Assembly (NCBI RefSeq): GCF_002754195.1
Contig: NZ_PEEU01000001.1
Location: forward strand, 6,200,001 to 6,264,000
DNA from: Flavobacterium sp. 9
Lineage (GTDB): Bacteria > Bacteroidota > Bacteroidia > Flavobacteriales > Flavobacteriaceae
DNA length: 64,000 nucleotides
Reading direction: 5' to 3'
A model generated the notes under the pieces. That model was given only the letters and a program-made list of their open reading frames with translations. It made no database searches and was not told the origin of the DNA. Of this stretch, positions 50,680 to 59,403 are shown piece by piece. Position numbers and translations under genes: made by a program. Every line of letters begins with the position of its first letter. The stretch's first letter is position 1.

Positions 50680-51408
50680 ATGGAAATAATTTGCAAAAAC
50701 TGTAAGCATGTTTTTCATGGAAAATATTGTAATAATTGCGGACAAACGGCTGAAACGCATAAGATAAACGCGCACTTTTTATGGCACGATATTCAGCATG
50801 GATTATTGCATTTTGATGTTGGAATACCGTATTCTATAAAACAATTATTTACAAGACCCGGACATTCTATACGGGAATTTATTGAAGGAAAACGTGTCAA
50901 ACACTTTAAACCGTTGTCTTTGGTTGTAGTACTAGCCACGCTTTATGGTTTACTATATCATTATTTTCATATCAATTTATTTGCAAATACTGATAAAACA
51001 GAATTTGATTATGATACTTTTAATGAATGGATGGCGACGCATTTTTCGTGGACAACAATTGCAACTATTCCTATTTATACAATTGGAACTTATATCGCTT
51101 TTAGAAAACAAGGTTATAATTATGTTGAATATTTTGTACTGAATACTTTTAAGGCTTCGCAAAGAATCTTTGCGCAAATATTGATGTTTCCTATTCTATT
51201 GTATTCGCATAGTGCGTCACATCTTCAATGGTATTCGAATTTGACTTATATCGTTGGTATGATATTAATATTTTGGACTAATATTCAATTCTTTAATAAA
51301 ATCTCAAAAACTAAGGCGTTCTTTTTGACTTTGTTGAGTCATGTGATCTTCTTGATTTGTTTCACGATACTTTTTGCATTGATTCTGGCTATAAAATCAA
51401 TATTGTAA
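50680..51408 (+). CDS. DUF3667 membrane protein with zinc ribbon
   Basis: 242 aa. The N-terminal zinc ribbon CKNCKHVFHGKYCNNCGQ (CxxC…CxxC) is followed by FLWHDIQHGLLHFDVGI and TRPGHSIREFIEGKRVKHF, the DUF3667 signature, then four to five membrane helices. Found widely in Bacteroidota; function unknown. Confidence 0.88.
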   Translation: MEIICKNCKHVFHGKYCNNCGQTAETHKINAHFLWHDIQHGLLHFDVGIPYSIKQLFTRPGHSIREFIEGKRVKHFKPLSLVVVLATLYGLLYHYFHINLFANTDKTEFDYDTFNEWMATHFSWTTIATIPIYTIGTYIAFRKQGYNYVEYFVLNTFKASQRIFAQILMFPILLYSHSASHLQWYSNLTYIVGMILIFWTNIQFFNKISKTKAFFLTLLSHVIFLICFTILFALILAIKSIL

Positions 51409-51500
51409 ATAGTTGGTTTCAAGTTTTAGGTTTTCTTTGTTTCAAGTTTCATGAATTAGAGTTTTGTTTATTCTGAAATTTCTATTGAAACGATTGCCCT

Positions 51501-51579
51501 AGCCCTGATGGTAACGGCATCCTTTTTATTCGCTTTTTTGCGGATAAAAAGATATAGTGGACAGCAGGAAACAGCTCCT
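51501..51579. repeat. hairpin-bearing dispersed repeat (AGCCC…AGCTCC), copy 2
   Basis: AGCCCTGATGG, GGCATCCTTTTT, a stem around CGCTTTTTTGCG, AAAAAGATATAG, then AGCAGGAAACAGCTCC. Same architecture as 37638-37767 but shorter. Confidence 0.7.
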
Positions 51580-51613
51580 AAAACTTATTATTAGCTAAAT
51601 TTTAATTTAAAGC

Positions 51614-51650
51614 AATAAAAAAAAGTTCAACTTGACGTTGAACCTTTTTT
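51614..51650. terminator. terminator between DUF3667 and cytochrome c assembly genes
   Basis: GTTCAAC / GTTGAAC stem extended by AAAAG/CTTTT; A- and T-runs on both sides. Confidence 0.7.
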
Positions 51651-51677
51651 ATGAATTAATAATTATTCCTAAATTAT

Positions 51678-54600
51678 TTATTTTTTAACCTTTTTTACTT
51701 TTTTGGTTTTATAATATTTGTGGTATTTAGGATACGTTATTATTCCAATTAGAGTGATTGTTCCTAATGAATAATAAACCCAGCTTAATGAATGTGCTTC
51801 TCCGCTTGCGTAAGAGTGAAGTCCAACTAAGTGGAAGTTTACTCCGTAATAGGTGAATAAAATCGACACAAAAGCATACATAGTCATTAAATTGAAAAAC
51901 CATTTTCCTCTTAAAGACGGAACAAAACGAGCGTGAATTACAAACGCATAAACCATAATCGAGATTAATGCCCAAGTTTCTTTTGGATCCCATCCCCAGT
52001 AACGTCCCCAGCTTTCGTTGGCCCATTGTCCTCCTAAGAAGTTACCAATAGTTAACATGATCAAACCAATTGTAATTGACATTTCGTTGATATAAGTTAT
52101 CTCTTTTATGTTTAGGTCCATTTTTGCCTTGTTTTTCTCATTGGTAAAGAAAATCAATATCAGGGCTACAAAACCTAAAATCATTCCAAGTGCTGTAGGT
52201 CCGTAACTTGCCACAATAACGGCAACGTGAATCATTAACCAATACGAATTCAAAACAGGTTGTAAATTTGCAATTTCAGGATCGATCCAGTTTGCGTTTG
52301 CTGCCATGAAAATCATCGCTGTCACAAATGCTGCAGATGCAACGGTAAGTTTTGATTTTCTATCAAAAGCCAATCCGAAGAACATTGTTGACCACGCAAC
52401 ATATACAATTGCTTCGTAAGCGTTACTCCACGGCGCGTGTCCTGAAATGTACCAACGCGCAATTAATGTTATTGTATGAAGTACGAATATTAAACCGATC
52501 AATATGTGAAAACCATTTACGGTAATTCGCAACCATTTTTTATCGAAAAATATACTGAAAAGTGTAAAAATCAACATAAAGATTCCTGAAAGAGAATACC
52601 AGTAAAACATTTTTGGTAAAATATTATAGGTATTGTAAGCAATCTCAAGATCAATTTTTTGCTCATTTGGACGCACTTTACTTCCAAATTTCTTCTGGAA
52701 ACCGTTGATGCTTTCTACTAATTGATCTGCGGTTTTAAAATCTTTAGTAATAGCTCCGTTGTTTAAAGCGCTAAAATATAAAGGCAAAATTTGTTTGACA
52801 TAAGTAGAATCCATGCCTTTTAATCCTGCATGATCTAACTCCAGGTATGAAATCCATTTATTGTTTGGATCATTTGGAATTGGGAAGATTCTCAAAATAC
52901 TTCCGCTTAACGCCGATTCCAATAAGTTTACTTTTTTATCAGCTTCGATAAAATCTTTCTCAAACTGATTTGGATTTCCTGCTTTATAAGCAGCATCTAA
53001 ATAAGGTGAAAGTTTATAATTTCCGTTTTCATCGAAGAACTTTACAAAAGGTGCAAATTTCATCCCTTTTTCGATACCAATGATTTTACGAATACTATCA
53101 TCTTTTGTATTCAGATAAATGATAGGAACTTGTATCCAAACCTGAGCATATTGCGTCATTGACAAAAATACCTGATCAGAATTCATTCCGTTATAAGTAT
53201 CGCTTTGACTTACTTTACGAAGCAATTCAGATGAGAAAGTATTAATAGGCTTCATTCTACCTCCAGCATCCTGAATAATCAAACGTCCAAATTTGGCTGC
53301 GTGTGCTTCCGGTGCTTTATAAATAGAAAGTAAAGAATCTAATTGTTTCTGACTTGGTGGAGCCGTTACGTGATTTGCGTGATCGTTAGGATCTGTTGAA
53401 TGATTGTGATCGTGTCCAGGTGTATGAACATGAGGCGCTTGTGCGAAACCACTCAAACCAATCATTAAAACCAAAATGGTAATTAATTTTTCTTTTTTCT
53501 TTTTTACAACGTCTAATTTGCGTTTCAAATCTGCGAAACGAGAGTGTTTTGTAAACATAATTGCCATTAATCCAAAAAACAACATAAAATACCCTAAATA
53601 AGTGATAGAAGTTCCCCACCAATCGTGGTTTACAGATAATACAGTTCCTTTTTCGTCCGGATCAAATGAAGATTGGAAAAATCTGTATCCTTTATGGTCT
53701 AATACGTGGTTCATATAAATACGAGCGTCAAAAGTTTCTGAAGAATCCTGAACAGTTACTTTACTTTCAAAAGAGGAATAACTTTTCTCAGTTCCCGGAT
53801 ATTTTGTAGCGATAAAATCGTTTAGTTTTATTTTAAATGGCGTTATATATGCTTTACTTCCGTAGAATAAACTGTATTCTATATTTCCAATTTTTACAGT
53901 TTGAGGCTCGCCTACGCTTCCTTTAGAACCAAGAAGTCTTACTTCTTTTTCTTGTCCATCAGCTTTAACTTTTACGATTAAAGCATCTGTGTGAGACTTT
54001 GCTTTATAATCGTTATTTGACTCATAATCAACAACTCCTCTTACTGCAGGATCTGGAAAAACGATTCTAATATCGCCAATACTGTACAAAGAACGCATCA
54101 TAAGCGGCTGTACATTATCTTTGGTTACAGTACCTTTTAATTTATCTGCCATTCGCATAAATTCTCCTTCAAAAGGAGTTTGAATGGTATATTTTTCACC
54201 AGTTGTATTGATGTTAATTGCACCAGCTGTTTGCTTGTTTAATGCAAATAAAACATTGTGAATGTTTTGAACTTCACCTTCTTTCAGGAAATGTTCTTCA
54301 CGTCCGCCAGCGCCAGCTTCAACCAATTTTAGGTATAAAGCTCCGTTTGGACTTGGTTTTATTTTTTCTTTTGCTCCCATTATATAGTTAACATAAGTAA
54401 CTTCAAAAGGAGTTTCGTCAAATTTGCCCGAAAGCGTAAAATCATTATTAGTTACCGGAGAAAACAATAAATGTTTCTCAAAAACTCGACGTTTCATTTC
54501 GCCTTTGTATTCTCCGTCTGCAAACACAGTTAAGAATGTTTTATCTGAAAAAATTTGATTTTCAGCAGCGCCTTCACGAATTGGCATCATACCTTCATAG

Positions 54601-54899
54601 CTGATATAACGTGTAACAAAAGCTCCTATAAGAATGAAAATAAAAGCAATATGAAGCAATAAAGTTGCCCATTTTTCTTTTTTATGTAGTTGGTAACGTT
54701 TGATGTTTCCGAAGAAATTGATCAGGAAAAAGACCATTATGGCCTCAAACCACCATGTATTGTAAATTAAAATTCGGGCTGTATCAGTATTGTACTTACT
54801 TTCGATAAAAGTTCCAACACCCATTGCGATCGCAAATGTTAAAAAAAGAACAGACATTAAGCGTGTAGAAAACAAAAAAGAGAATATTTTTTTATCCAT
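51678..54899 (-). CDS. ResB-CcsA (CcsB/CcsA) cytochrome c assembly fusion
   Basis: 1073 aa. System II cytochrome c synthase. Residues 1-~460 are ResB-like: three N-terminal helices (e.g. LMSVLFLTFAIAMGVGTFIE, LLLHIAFIFILIGAFVTRY), a large periplasmic domain and a fourth helix (~445). Then comes a signal-peptide-like hydrophobic stretch ending GFAQAP (Phe485) and a His-rich linker (HVHTPGHDHNHS). The second half is CcsA-like with multiple helices and the heme-handling WWD motif WGRYWGWDPKETWA (~960-972). The ATG at 54899 is chosen because a -7 box lies 31 bases upstream; the extra 40 residues of the longer frame translate promoter DNA. Confidence 0.92.
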   Translation of the reverse strand: MDKKIFSFLFSTRLMSVLFLTFAIAMGVGTFIESKYNTDTARILIYNTWWFEAIMVFFLINFFGNIKRYQLHKKEKWATLLLHIAFIFILIGAFVTRYISYEGMMPIREGAAENQIFSDKTFLTVFADGEYKGEMKRRVFEKHLLFSPVTNNDFTLSGKFDETPFEVTYVNYIMGAKEKIKPSPNGALYLKLVEAGAGGREEHFLKEGEVQNIHNVLFALNKQTAGAININTTGEKYTIQTPFEGEFMRMADKLKGTVTKDNVQPLMMRSLYSIGDIRIVFPDPAVRGVVDYESNNDYKAKSHTDALIVKVKADGQEKEVRLLGSKGSVGEPQTVKIGNIEYSLFYGSKAYITPFKIKLNDFIATKYPGTEKSYSSFESKVTVQDSSETFDARIYMNHVLDHKGYRFFQSSFDPDEKGTVLSVNHDWWGTSITYLGYFMLFFGLMAIMFTKHSRFADLKRKLDVVKKKKEKLITILVLMIGLSGFAQAPHVHTPGHDHNHSTDPNDHANHVTAPPSQKQLDSLLSIYKAPEAHAAKFGRLIIQDAGGRMKPINTFSSELLRKVSQSDTYNGMNSDQVFLSMTQYAQVWIQVPIIYLNTKDDSIRKIIGIEKGMKFAPFVKFFDENGNYKLSPYLDAAYKAGNPNQFEKDFIEADKKVNLLESALSGSILRIFPIPNDPNNKWISYLELDHAGLKGMDSTYVKQILPLYFSALNNGAITKDFKTADQLVESINGFQKKFGSKVRPNEQKIDLEIAYNTYNILPKMFYWYSLSGIFMLIFTLFSIFFDKKWLRITVNGFHILIGLIFVLHTITLIARWYISGHAPWSNAYEAIVYVAWSTMFFGLAFDRKSKLTVASAAFVTAMIFMAANANWIDPEIANLQPVLNSYWLMIHVAVIVASYGPTALGMILGFVALILIFFTNEKNKAKMDLNIKEITYINEMSITIGLIMLTIGNFLGGQWANESWGRYWGWDPKETWALISIMVYAFVIHARFVPSLRGKWFFNLMTMYAFVSILFTYYGVNFHLVGLHSYASGEAHSLSWVYYSLGTITLIGIITYPKYHKYYKTKKVKKVKK

Positions 54900-54930
54900 T
54901 TTTAAGGAATTACATTGTATAAAAGTGGCA

Positions 54931-54938
54931 CAAAAGTA
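54931..54938 (-). promoter_or_regulatory. -7 box of the cytochrome c assembly gene
   Basis: Minus-strand TACTTTTG, consensus TAnnTTTG; predicted leader about 25 bases. Confidence 0.55.
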
Positions 54939-55093
54939 CTTAAAAATGTTGAGTTCCAATATTTGTCGTTTGTTAATAAAAACTAAAAAAGGAATATTTT
55001 TTAAGGATAAACTTAACAATTCACAGGAATATTTTTACAAATAAAATAGAATCAAACAATCGCTTTGTTTGTGAATTATTTTTTATATGTTTG

Positions 55094-55107
55094 TGTAATC
55101 GATTACA
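55094..55107. promoter_or_regulatory. LacI-type operator upstream of the GH28 gene
   Basis: TGTAATCGATTACA, a perfect 14-bp palindrome with central CG, the form typical of LacI-family operators. It lies ~95 bases before the GH28 start. No LacI gene is in the window. Confidence 0.6.
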
Positions 55108-55200
55108 ATATCATTTTATCGTTTTTGTAGCCTTGTTATTGAATTGTTAATGAAAATCAAAGCTGCAAAATATCATTACTAAAACTATTACGACCAAATA

Positions 55201-56889
55201 ATGAAACTAAAAACCACTTCAACCAACCTATTTTGCCTTGCTTTGACCGTTTTACTAATTAGTTGGTCAAAAGATACGATTGCTCAAAATTCAAAAGATA
55301 TTTACGCCGGAATTGAATTTAAAATGCTGAAAGTCAAAGAACCTGTAATTCCTAAAAACACGGTAAATATAAAAGATTTTGGTGCTTTAAATGGTGGTTA
55401 TGTTTTAAATACAAAGGCTTTCGCCGATGCAATTGCCGCGGTTTCAAAAAAAGGAGGTGGAAAAGTGATTATTCCTCCAGGAATCTGGCTTACAGGACCA
55501 ATTATTTTGAAAAGTAACCTTGAATTGCATGCTGAAACTGGCGCATTAATAAAATTTTCAACAGATAAAACTTTATATCCTATTATAGAAACCAGTTTTG
55601 AAGGTTTGAATACCTGGCGCTGCATCTCTCCTATTTACGGCAAGAATTTAGAAAACATTGCTTTTACAGGAAATGGCGTTTGGGATGGTTCCGGTGAAGC
55701 CTGGCGACAGGTAAAGAAAAGTAAACTGACAGAGGAACAATGGAAGAAATTTGTTGCTTCAGGAGGAGTTCTTAATGAGAAAAAAGATTCCTGGTATCCA
55801 TCTGAGCAATATTTAAAAGGTTCTAAAGGCGCAGATCAAAACATTCGATTGGATCTTAAAACCAAAGAAGATTTTGAAGCAATTCACGATTTTCTTCGTC
55901 CGGTTTTGGTAAGTATTCAAAATAGTAAAAGGGTATTATTTGATGGACCGGTTTTTCAAAATTCTCCAGCATGGAATATTCATCCTTTGATGGTTGAAGA
56001 TTTAATTGTTCGAAATATAACCGTTAGAAATCCTTGGTATTCACAAAATGGTGATGGCCTAGATGTAGAATCCTGTAAAAATGTGATTATCGAAAATTCT
56101 AGTTTTGATGTTGGCGACGATGCTATTTGCATTAAATCCGGAAAAGATAAAGATGGTCGTGATCGTAATATTCCTTGCGAAAATATTATCGTTAGAAATA
56201 ACATTGTTTATCACGGACATGGCGGCGTAACGGTTGGAAGCGAAATGTCTGGCGGCGTAAAAAACCTTCATGTTTCAAATTGTACTTTTATGGGAACTGA
56301 TGTTGGTTTACGCTTTAAAAGTACACGTGGTCGTGGCGGAATTGTAGAAAACATTTATATATCAGATATTTTTATGACTAATATTCCATCTCAGGCAATT
56401 TCATTTGACCTTTATTATGGAGGAAAATCTATTGCGGAAACTTTAGCCGAAGGCGGAAATAAAATTAATACTAAAATAGTTCCGGTAAATGAGGAAACTC
56501 CACAGTTCAAGAATATTTCGATCAAAAACATTACAATAAAGGGCGCTTATCAAGCTGTTTTTCTACAAGGTTTACCCGAAATGAATCTTAAAAACATCGA
56601 AATTTCCAATTTAATTGCCAAAGCAGAAAATGGCTTCTCGATCATCGATGCTGACGGAATTAAACTTAATAATATAACATTAGACATTGAGAAACCAACC
56701 GTTTTTGAAATCTATAACGGAAAAAATATGTCGTTTAAAAACGTAGAATTCAATTCGGTTTCTGATAAAGCAATTTCGATTAATGGAGAAGTTTCTAAAA
56801 ACATCGAGTTTGTTTCGTCTCCAAAATTAGACTTTTCGAAAATTACAACAATAAATGAAGTTGTCCCGAAAGATGCTGTAAAATTCTAA
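55201..56889 (+). CDS. glycoside hydrolase family 28 (polygalacturonase-like)
   Basis: 562 aa secreted right-handed beta-helix enzyme. Signal peptide with a hydrophobic core FCLALTVLLISW, cleavage near TIAQN. The GH28 motifs are in order: NGDGLD (283-288, for NTD), GDDAIC (305-310; two catalytic Asp), HGHGG (338-342) and RFKST (371-375, for RIK). Expected to hydrolyse pectin-type galacturonans or rhamnogalacturonan oligomers. It stands alone; no SusC/SusD or CE12 neighbour is in the window. Probably controlled by the LacI-type operator upstream. Confidence 0.92.
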   Translation: MKLKTTSTNLFCLALTVLLISWSKDTIAQNSKDIYAGIEFKMLKVKEPVIPKNTVNIKDFGALNGGYVLNTKAFADAIAAVSKKGGGKVIIPPGIWLTGPIILKSNLELHAETGALIKFSTDKTLYPIIETSFEGLNTWRCISPIYGKNLENIAFTGNGVWDGSGEAWRQVKKSKLTEEQWKKFVASGGVLNEKKDSWYPSEQYLKGSKGADQNIRLDLKTKEDFEAIHDFLRPVLVSIQNSKRVLFDGPVFQNSPAWNIHPLMVEDLIVRNITVRNPWYSQNGDGLDVESCKNVIIENSSFDVGDDAICIKSGKDKDGRDRNIPCENIIVRNNIVYHGHGGVTVGSEMSGGVKNLHVSNCTFMGTDVGLRFKSTRGRGGIVENIYISDIFMTNIPSQAISFDLYYGGKSIAETLAEGGNKINTKIVPVNEETPQFKNISIKNITIKGAYQAVFLQGLPEMNLKNIEISNLIAKAENGFSIIDADGIKLNNITLDIEKPTVFEIYNGKNMSFKNVEFNSVSDKAISINGEVSKNIEFVSSPKLDFSKITTINEVVPKDAVKF

Positions 56890-56910
56890 ACAAATAAAAA
56901 TCAATAATCT

Positions 56911-56959
56911 AAATCCGTTGTGAGCAATTATAAAAAATAATTAACCACAACGGATTTTT
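56911..56959 (+). terminator. terminator of the GH28 gene
   Basis: AAATCCGTTGTG / CACAACGGATTT stem with a 23-base AT-rich loop, T-run after. Confidence 0.75.
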
Positions 56960-57053
56960 AGTTTCGTTAAAATCTAAAGTCAAAATCTTGCCAAAAGAGA
57001 TTCTGAGCGAAGGACAAACGAATCAAAAGCAATCGACATTAAAAAAATAATGC

Positions 57054-57061
57054 TAATTTTG
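57054..57061 (+). promoter_or_regulatory. -7 box of the DUF2520 gene
   Basis: TAATTTTG, consensus TAnnTTTG, only 4 bases before the ATG at 57066, which implies a leaderless mRNA. Confidence 0.5.
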
Positions 57062-57065
57062 CGCT

Positions 57066-57827
57066 ATGACTCGAATAACGATAATTGGTTCCGGAAATGT
57101 CGCGCAACATTTGATAAAAGCTTTCACGAAAAGTGAACTTATTGAAATTGTTCAGGTTTTCTCGAGAAAAAAAGAGGCTTTGTCTTCTCTAATTGATTAC
57201 GATAAAATTGTAAATGATTTTGAAGAATTAATTGAATCTGACTTATATATTATCGCCGTTTCAGACAAAGCTATTTCAGAGGTTTCTTCTAATTTACCTT
57301 TTCAAAACCGAATCGTAGTTCATACTTCGGGAGCTGCTTCACTTGATGTTTTAGATCCAAAAAACAGAAAAGGCGTTTTTTACCCGCTTCAAACATTTTC
57401 TAAAAAGAAAGAAATTGATTTTTCAACCATTCCAATGTGTTTGGAAGCTGAAAATACATTTGATTTCCGCGTTTTAGAAACTGTTGCAAAAAGTATTTCA
57501 AATGCCGTTTATCCTATTAATTCCGATCAAAGGAAAGCTTTGCACGTTGCCGCCGTTTTTGTAAACAATTTTTCGAATCACTTATATCAAATTGGACAGG
57601 AAATTTGTAATGAACATCAGGTTCCGTTTGAAGTTTTGAAACCTTTAATTCAGGAAACTGCCGAAAAAATCAAAACTCTCGATCCAATTGATGCACAAAC
57701 CGGTCCTGCAAAACGCAAAGATTCTAACACAATTGAAGCGCATTTGGAATACTTAACGAATGAAAATCAAAAGAATATTTATAAAATACTAACACAATCT
57801 ATACAGAATAATGGCAAAACATTTTAA
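57066..57827 (+). CDS. DUF2520 / Rossmann-fold reductase-like protein
   Basis: 253 aa. MTRITIIGSGNVAQHL is the NAD(P)-binding Rossmann opening, so the start cannot be later. The C-terminal all-helical domain (ALHVAAVFVNNFSNHLY, PLIQETAEKI, GPAKRKDSNTIEAHL) is DUF2520, related to F420-dependent NADP reductases and ProC. Substrate unknown. Its last 17 bases overlap the start of the next gene, so the two are translationally coupled. Confidence 0.88.
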   Translation: MTRITIIGSGNVAQHLIKAFTKSELIEIVQVFSRKKEALSSLIDYDKIVNDFEELIESDLYIIAVSDKAISEVSSNLPFQNRIVVHTSGAASLDVLDPKNRKGVFYPLQTFSKKKEIDFSTIPMCLEAENTFDFRVLETVAKSISNAVYPINSDQRKALHVAAVFVNNFSNHLYQIGQEICNEHQVPFEVLKPLIQETAEKIKTLDPIDAQTGPAKRKDSNTIEAHLEYLTNENQKNIYKILTQSIQNNGKTF

Positions 57828-58338
57828 AGAGATAATGAACGACATCACAACTTTTGTTTTTGATGTAGATGGCGTACTTACAGACAGTTCGGTTTTTGTA
57901 ACCAATGAAGGAGAAATGCTTCGTACGATGAATATTCGTGATGGTTATGCAATGAAAGCGGCTGTTGAAAGTGGTTTTAATGTTTGCATTATTTCTGGCG
58001 GAAGCAATGAAGGCGTTCGCATTAGACTTCGTAATTTAGGAATCAACGATATTCATTTAGGAGTTCCTGACAAGGTTGCAACTTTTAAGGAATACACAGA
58101 AACTTACAATATTAAACCAGAGCAAGTGTTGTATATGGGAGATGATATTCCTGATTTTCATGTAATGAAATTAGTAGGATTACCAACTTGCCCGCAAGAT
58201 TCAAGTCCTGAAATTAAGAATATTTGCCGTTATGTTTCGCATGTAAAAGGAGGAAAAGGTGCTGCGCGTGACGTTATCGAGCAAGTAATGAAAGTACAAG
58301 GAAAATGGATGGAACATTTTAGTGGGAAACACGATTGA
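57811..58338 (+). CDS. kdsC: KdsC-type HAD phosphatase
   Basis: 175 aa. HAD motif I FDVDGVLTDSS (~17-27; nucleophile and acid Asp), motif II IISGG, and motif IV YMGDDIPD. The short cap-less form is typical of 3-deoxy-D-manno-octulosonate 8-phosphate phosphatase (KdsC), a step in lipopolysaccharide inner-core synthesis. It overlaps the DUF2520 gene by 17 bases. The alternative start at 57835 (MND) would remove 8 residues but keeps the catalytic Asp. Confidence 0.88.
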   Translation: MAKHFKEIMNDITTFVFDVDGVLTDSSVFVTNEGEMLRTMNIRDGYAMKAAVESGFNVCIISGGSNEGVRIRLRNLGINDIHLGVPDKVATFKEYTETYNIKPEQVLYMGDDIPDFHVMKLVGLPTCPQDSSPEIKNICRYVSHVKGGKGAARDVIEQVMKVQGKWMEHFSGKHD

Positions 58339-58385
58339 TAATTGTGAATTGTTAATTGTGAATTATTAATTTTAGTGCCGTTTTA

Positions 58386-58416
58386 TCTTTGTCAAAGTTT
58401 AAAACTTTGACAAAGA
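58386..58416. repeat. 31-base near-perfect palindrome
   Basis: TCTTTGTCAAAGTTT and its exact reverse complement with a single-base centre (58401). Followed at 58436-58470 by several GAACCT/TTAG strings (TTAGAACCTTAGCC, TCTTAGAACCTCAGAACC). Confidence 0.8.
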
Positions 58417-58476
58417 TTCTCAAGCCAAAAAAAACTTAGAACCTTAGCCTCTTAGAACCTCAGAACCTTTAAAAAA

Positions 58477-59403
58477 ATGAAATTCCTCAAACTCATTCGT
58501 TATCAAAATTTACTGATGCTTGCTTTTATGCAGGTTTTGTTTCGTTATGCTTTTTTAAAACAGCAAAATATTCCTTTGGCATTATCTGATATTCAGTATG
58601 GATTATTGGTTTTAAGCACCGTTTTATTAGCAGCAGCGGGATATGTGATTAACAATATATATGACGTTGCCACGGATACAATAAATAAACCTCAGGATGT
58701 TGTAATTGGTAAAGGAATATCTGAAACTGCGGCTTATAATATCTATTTTGGTTTGAATATTACTGGAGTTGCGATAGGTTTTTATTTGTCGAATATTATT
58801 TTGAGACCTGGTTTTGCAACGATTTTCATTCTGATTGCTTCCATGCTTTATTTTTATTCTACAACATTAAAACAAATTATGATTGTAGGGAATGTTGTTG
58901 TGGCATTGACGCTTGCTTTGAGTGTTATTATCATTGGAGTTTTTGATATTTTTCCGGCAACAAATGCTGAAAATAAAGCGCAAATGGCAAGTTTATTTTC
59001 AATCCTGACAGATTATGCTTTGTTTGCATTTATGATTAATTTCATACGCGAAATTGTTAAAGATATTGAAGATGTAGATGGAGATTACAATCAAGGAATG
59101 AATACATTACCAATTGCAATTGGTAAAAGTCGTGCAGCAAAAATTGCTTTAGGTTTTGCTATAATTCCGTTTATTTTATGTTTGCTTTATATCAATACCT
59201 ATTTCTTTAAAAACAATCTTATTTTTGTTACTCTTTATACTTTTGCCTTTGTTTTAGCGCCGTTATTGTACTTTATAGTTAAGATATTTGGAGCTAAAAC
59301 TCAAAAAGAATTTCATCATTTAAGTACGGTTTTAAAACTGATTTTGTTTTTCGGAATTTTATCAATTCTGGTTATCACCTTAAATATTCATTACAATGCT
59401 TAA
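58477..59403 (+). CDS. UbiA-family prenyltransferase (geranylgeranylglycerol-phosphate type)
   Basis: 308 aa integral membrane protein with ~8 helices. Asp motifs NNIYDVATDTINKPQD (~60-75) and DIEDVDGDYNQGMNT (~196-210). Bacteroidota members of this group make geranylgeranylglycerol-type or other prenylated intermediates; the exact substrate is not shown. It overlaps the maf gene by 8 bases and is distinct from menA. Confidence 0.85.
   Translation: MKFLKLIRYQNLLMLAFMQVLFRYAFLKQQNIPLALSDIQYGLLVLSTVLLAAAGYVINNIYDVATDTINKPQDVVIGKGISETAAYNIYFGLNITGVAIGFYLSNIILRPGFATIFILIASMLYFYSTTLKQIMIVGNVVVALTLALSVIIIGVFDIFPATNAENKAQMASLFSILTDYALFAFMINFIREIVKDIEDVDGDYNQGMNTLPIAIGKSRAAKIALGFAIIPFILCLLYINTYFFKNNLIFVTLYTFAFVLAPLLYFIVKIFGAKTQKEFHHLSTVLKLILFFGILSILVITLNIHYNA

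Noticed and set aside
51727..52026. 99-codon minus-strand frame within the cytochrome c assembly gene
   Set aside because: Same-strand shadow in another frame of the CcsA-like part.
54900..55019. 40-residue extension of the ResB-CcsA fusion
   Set aside because: It runs through the -7 box at 54931-54938; the ATG at 54899 fits the family start.
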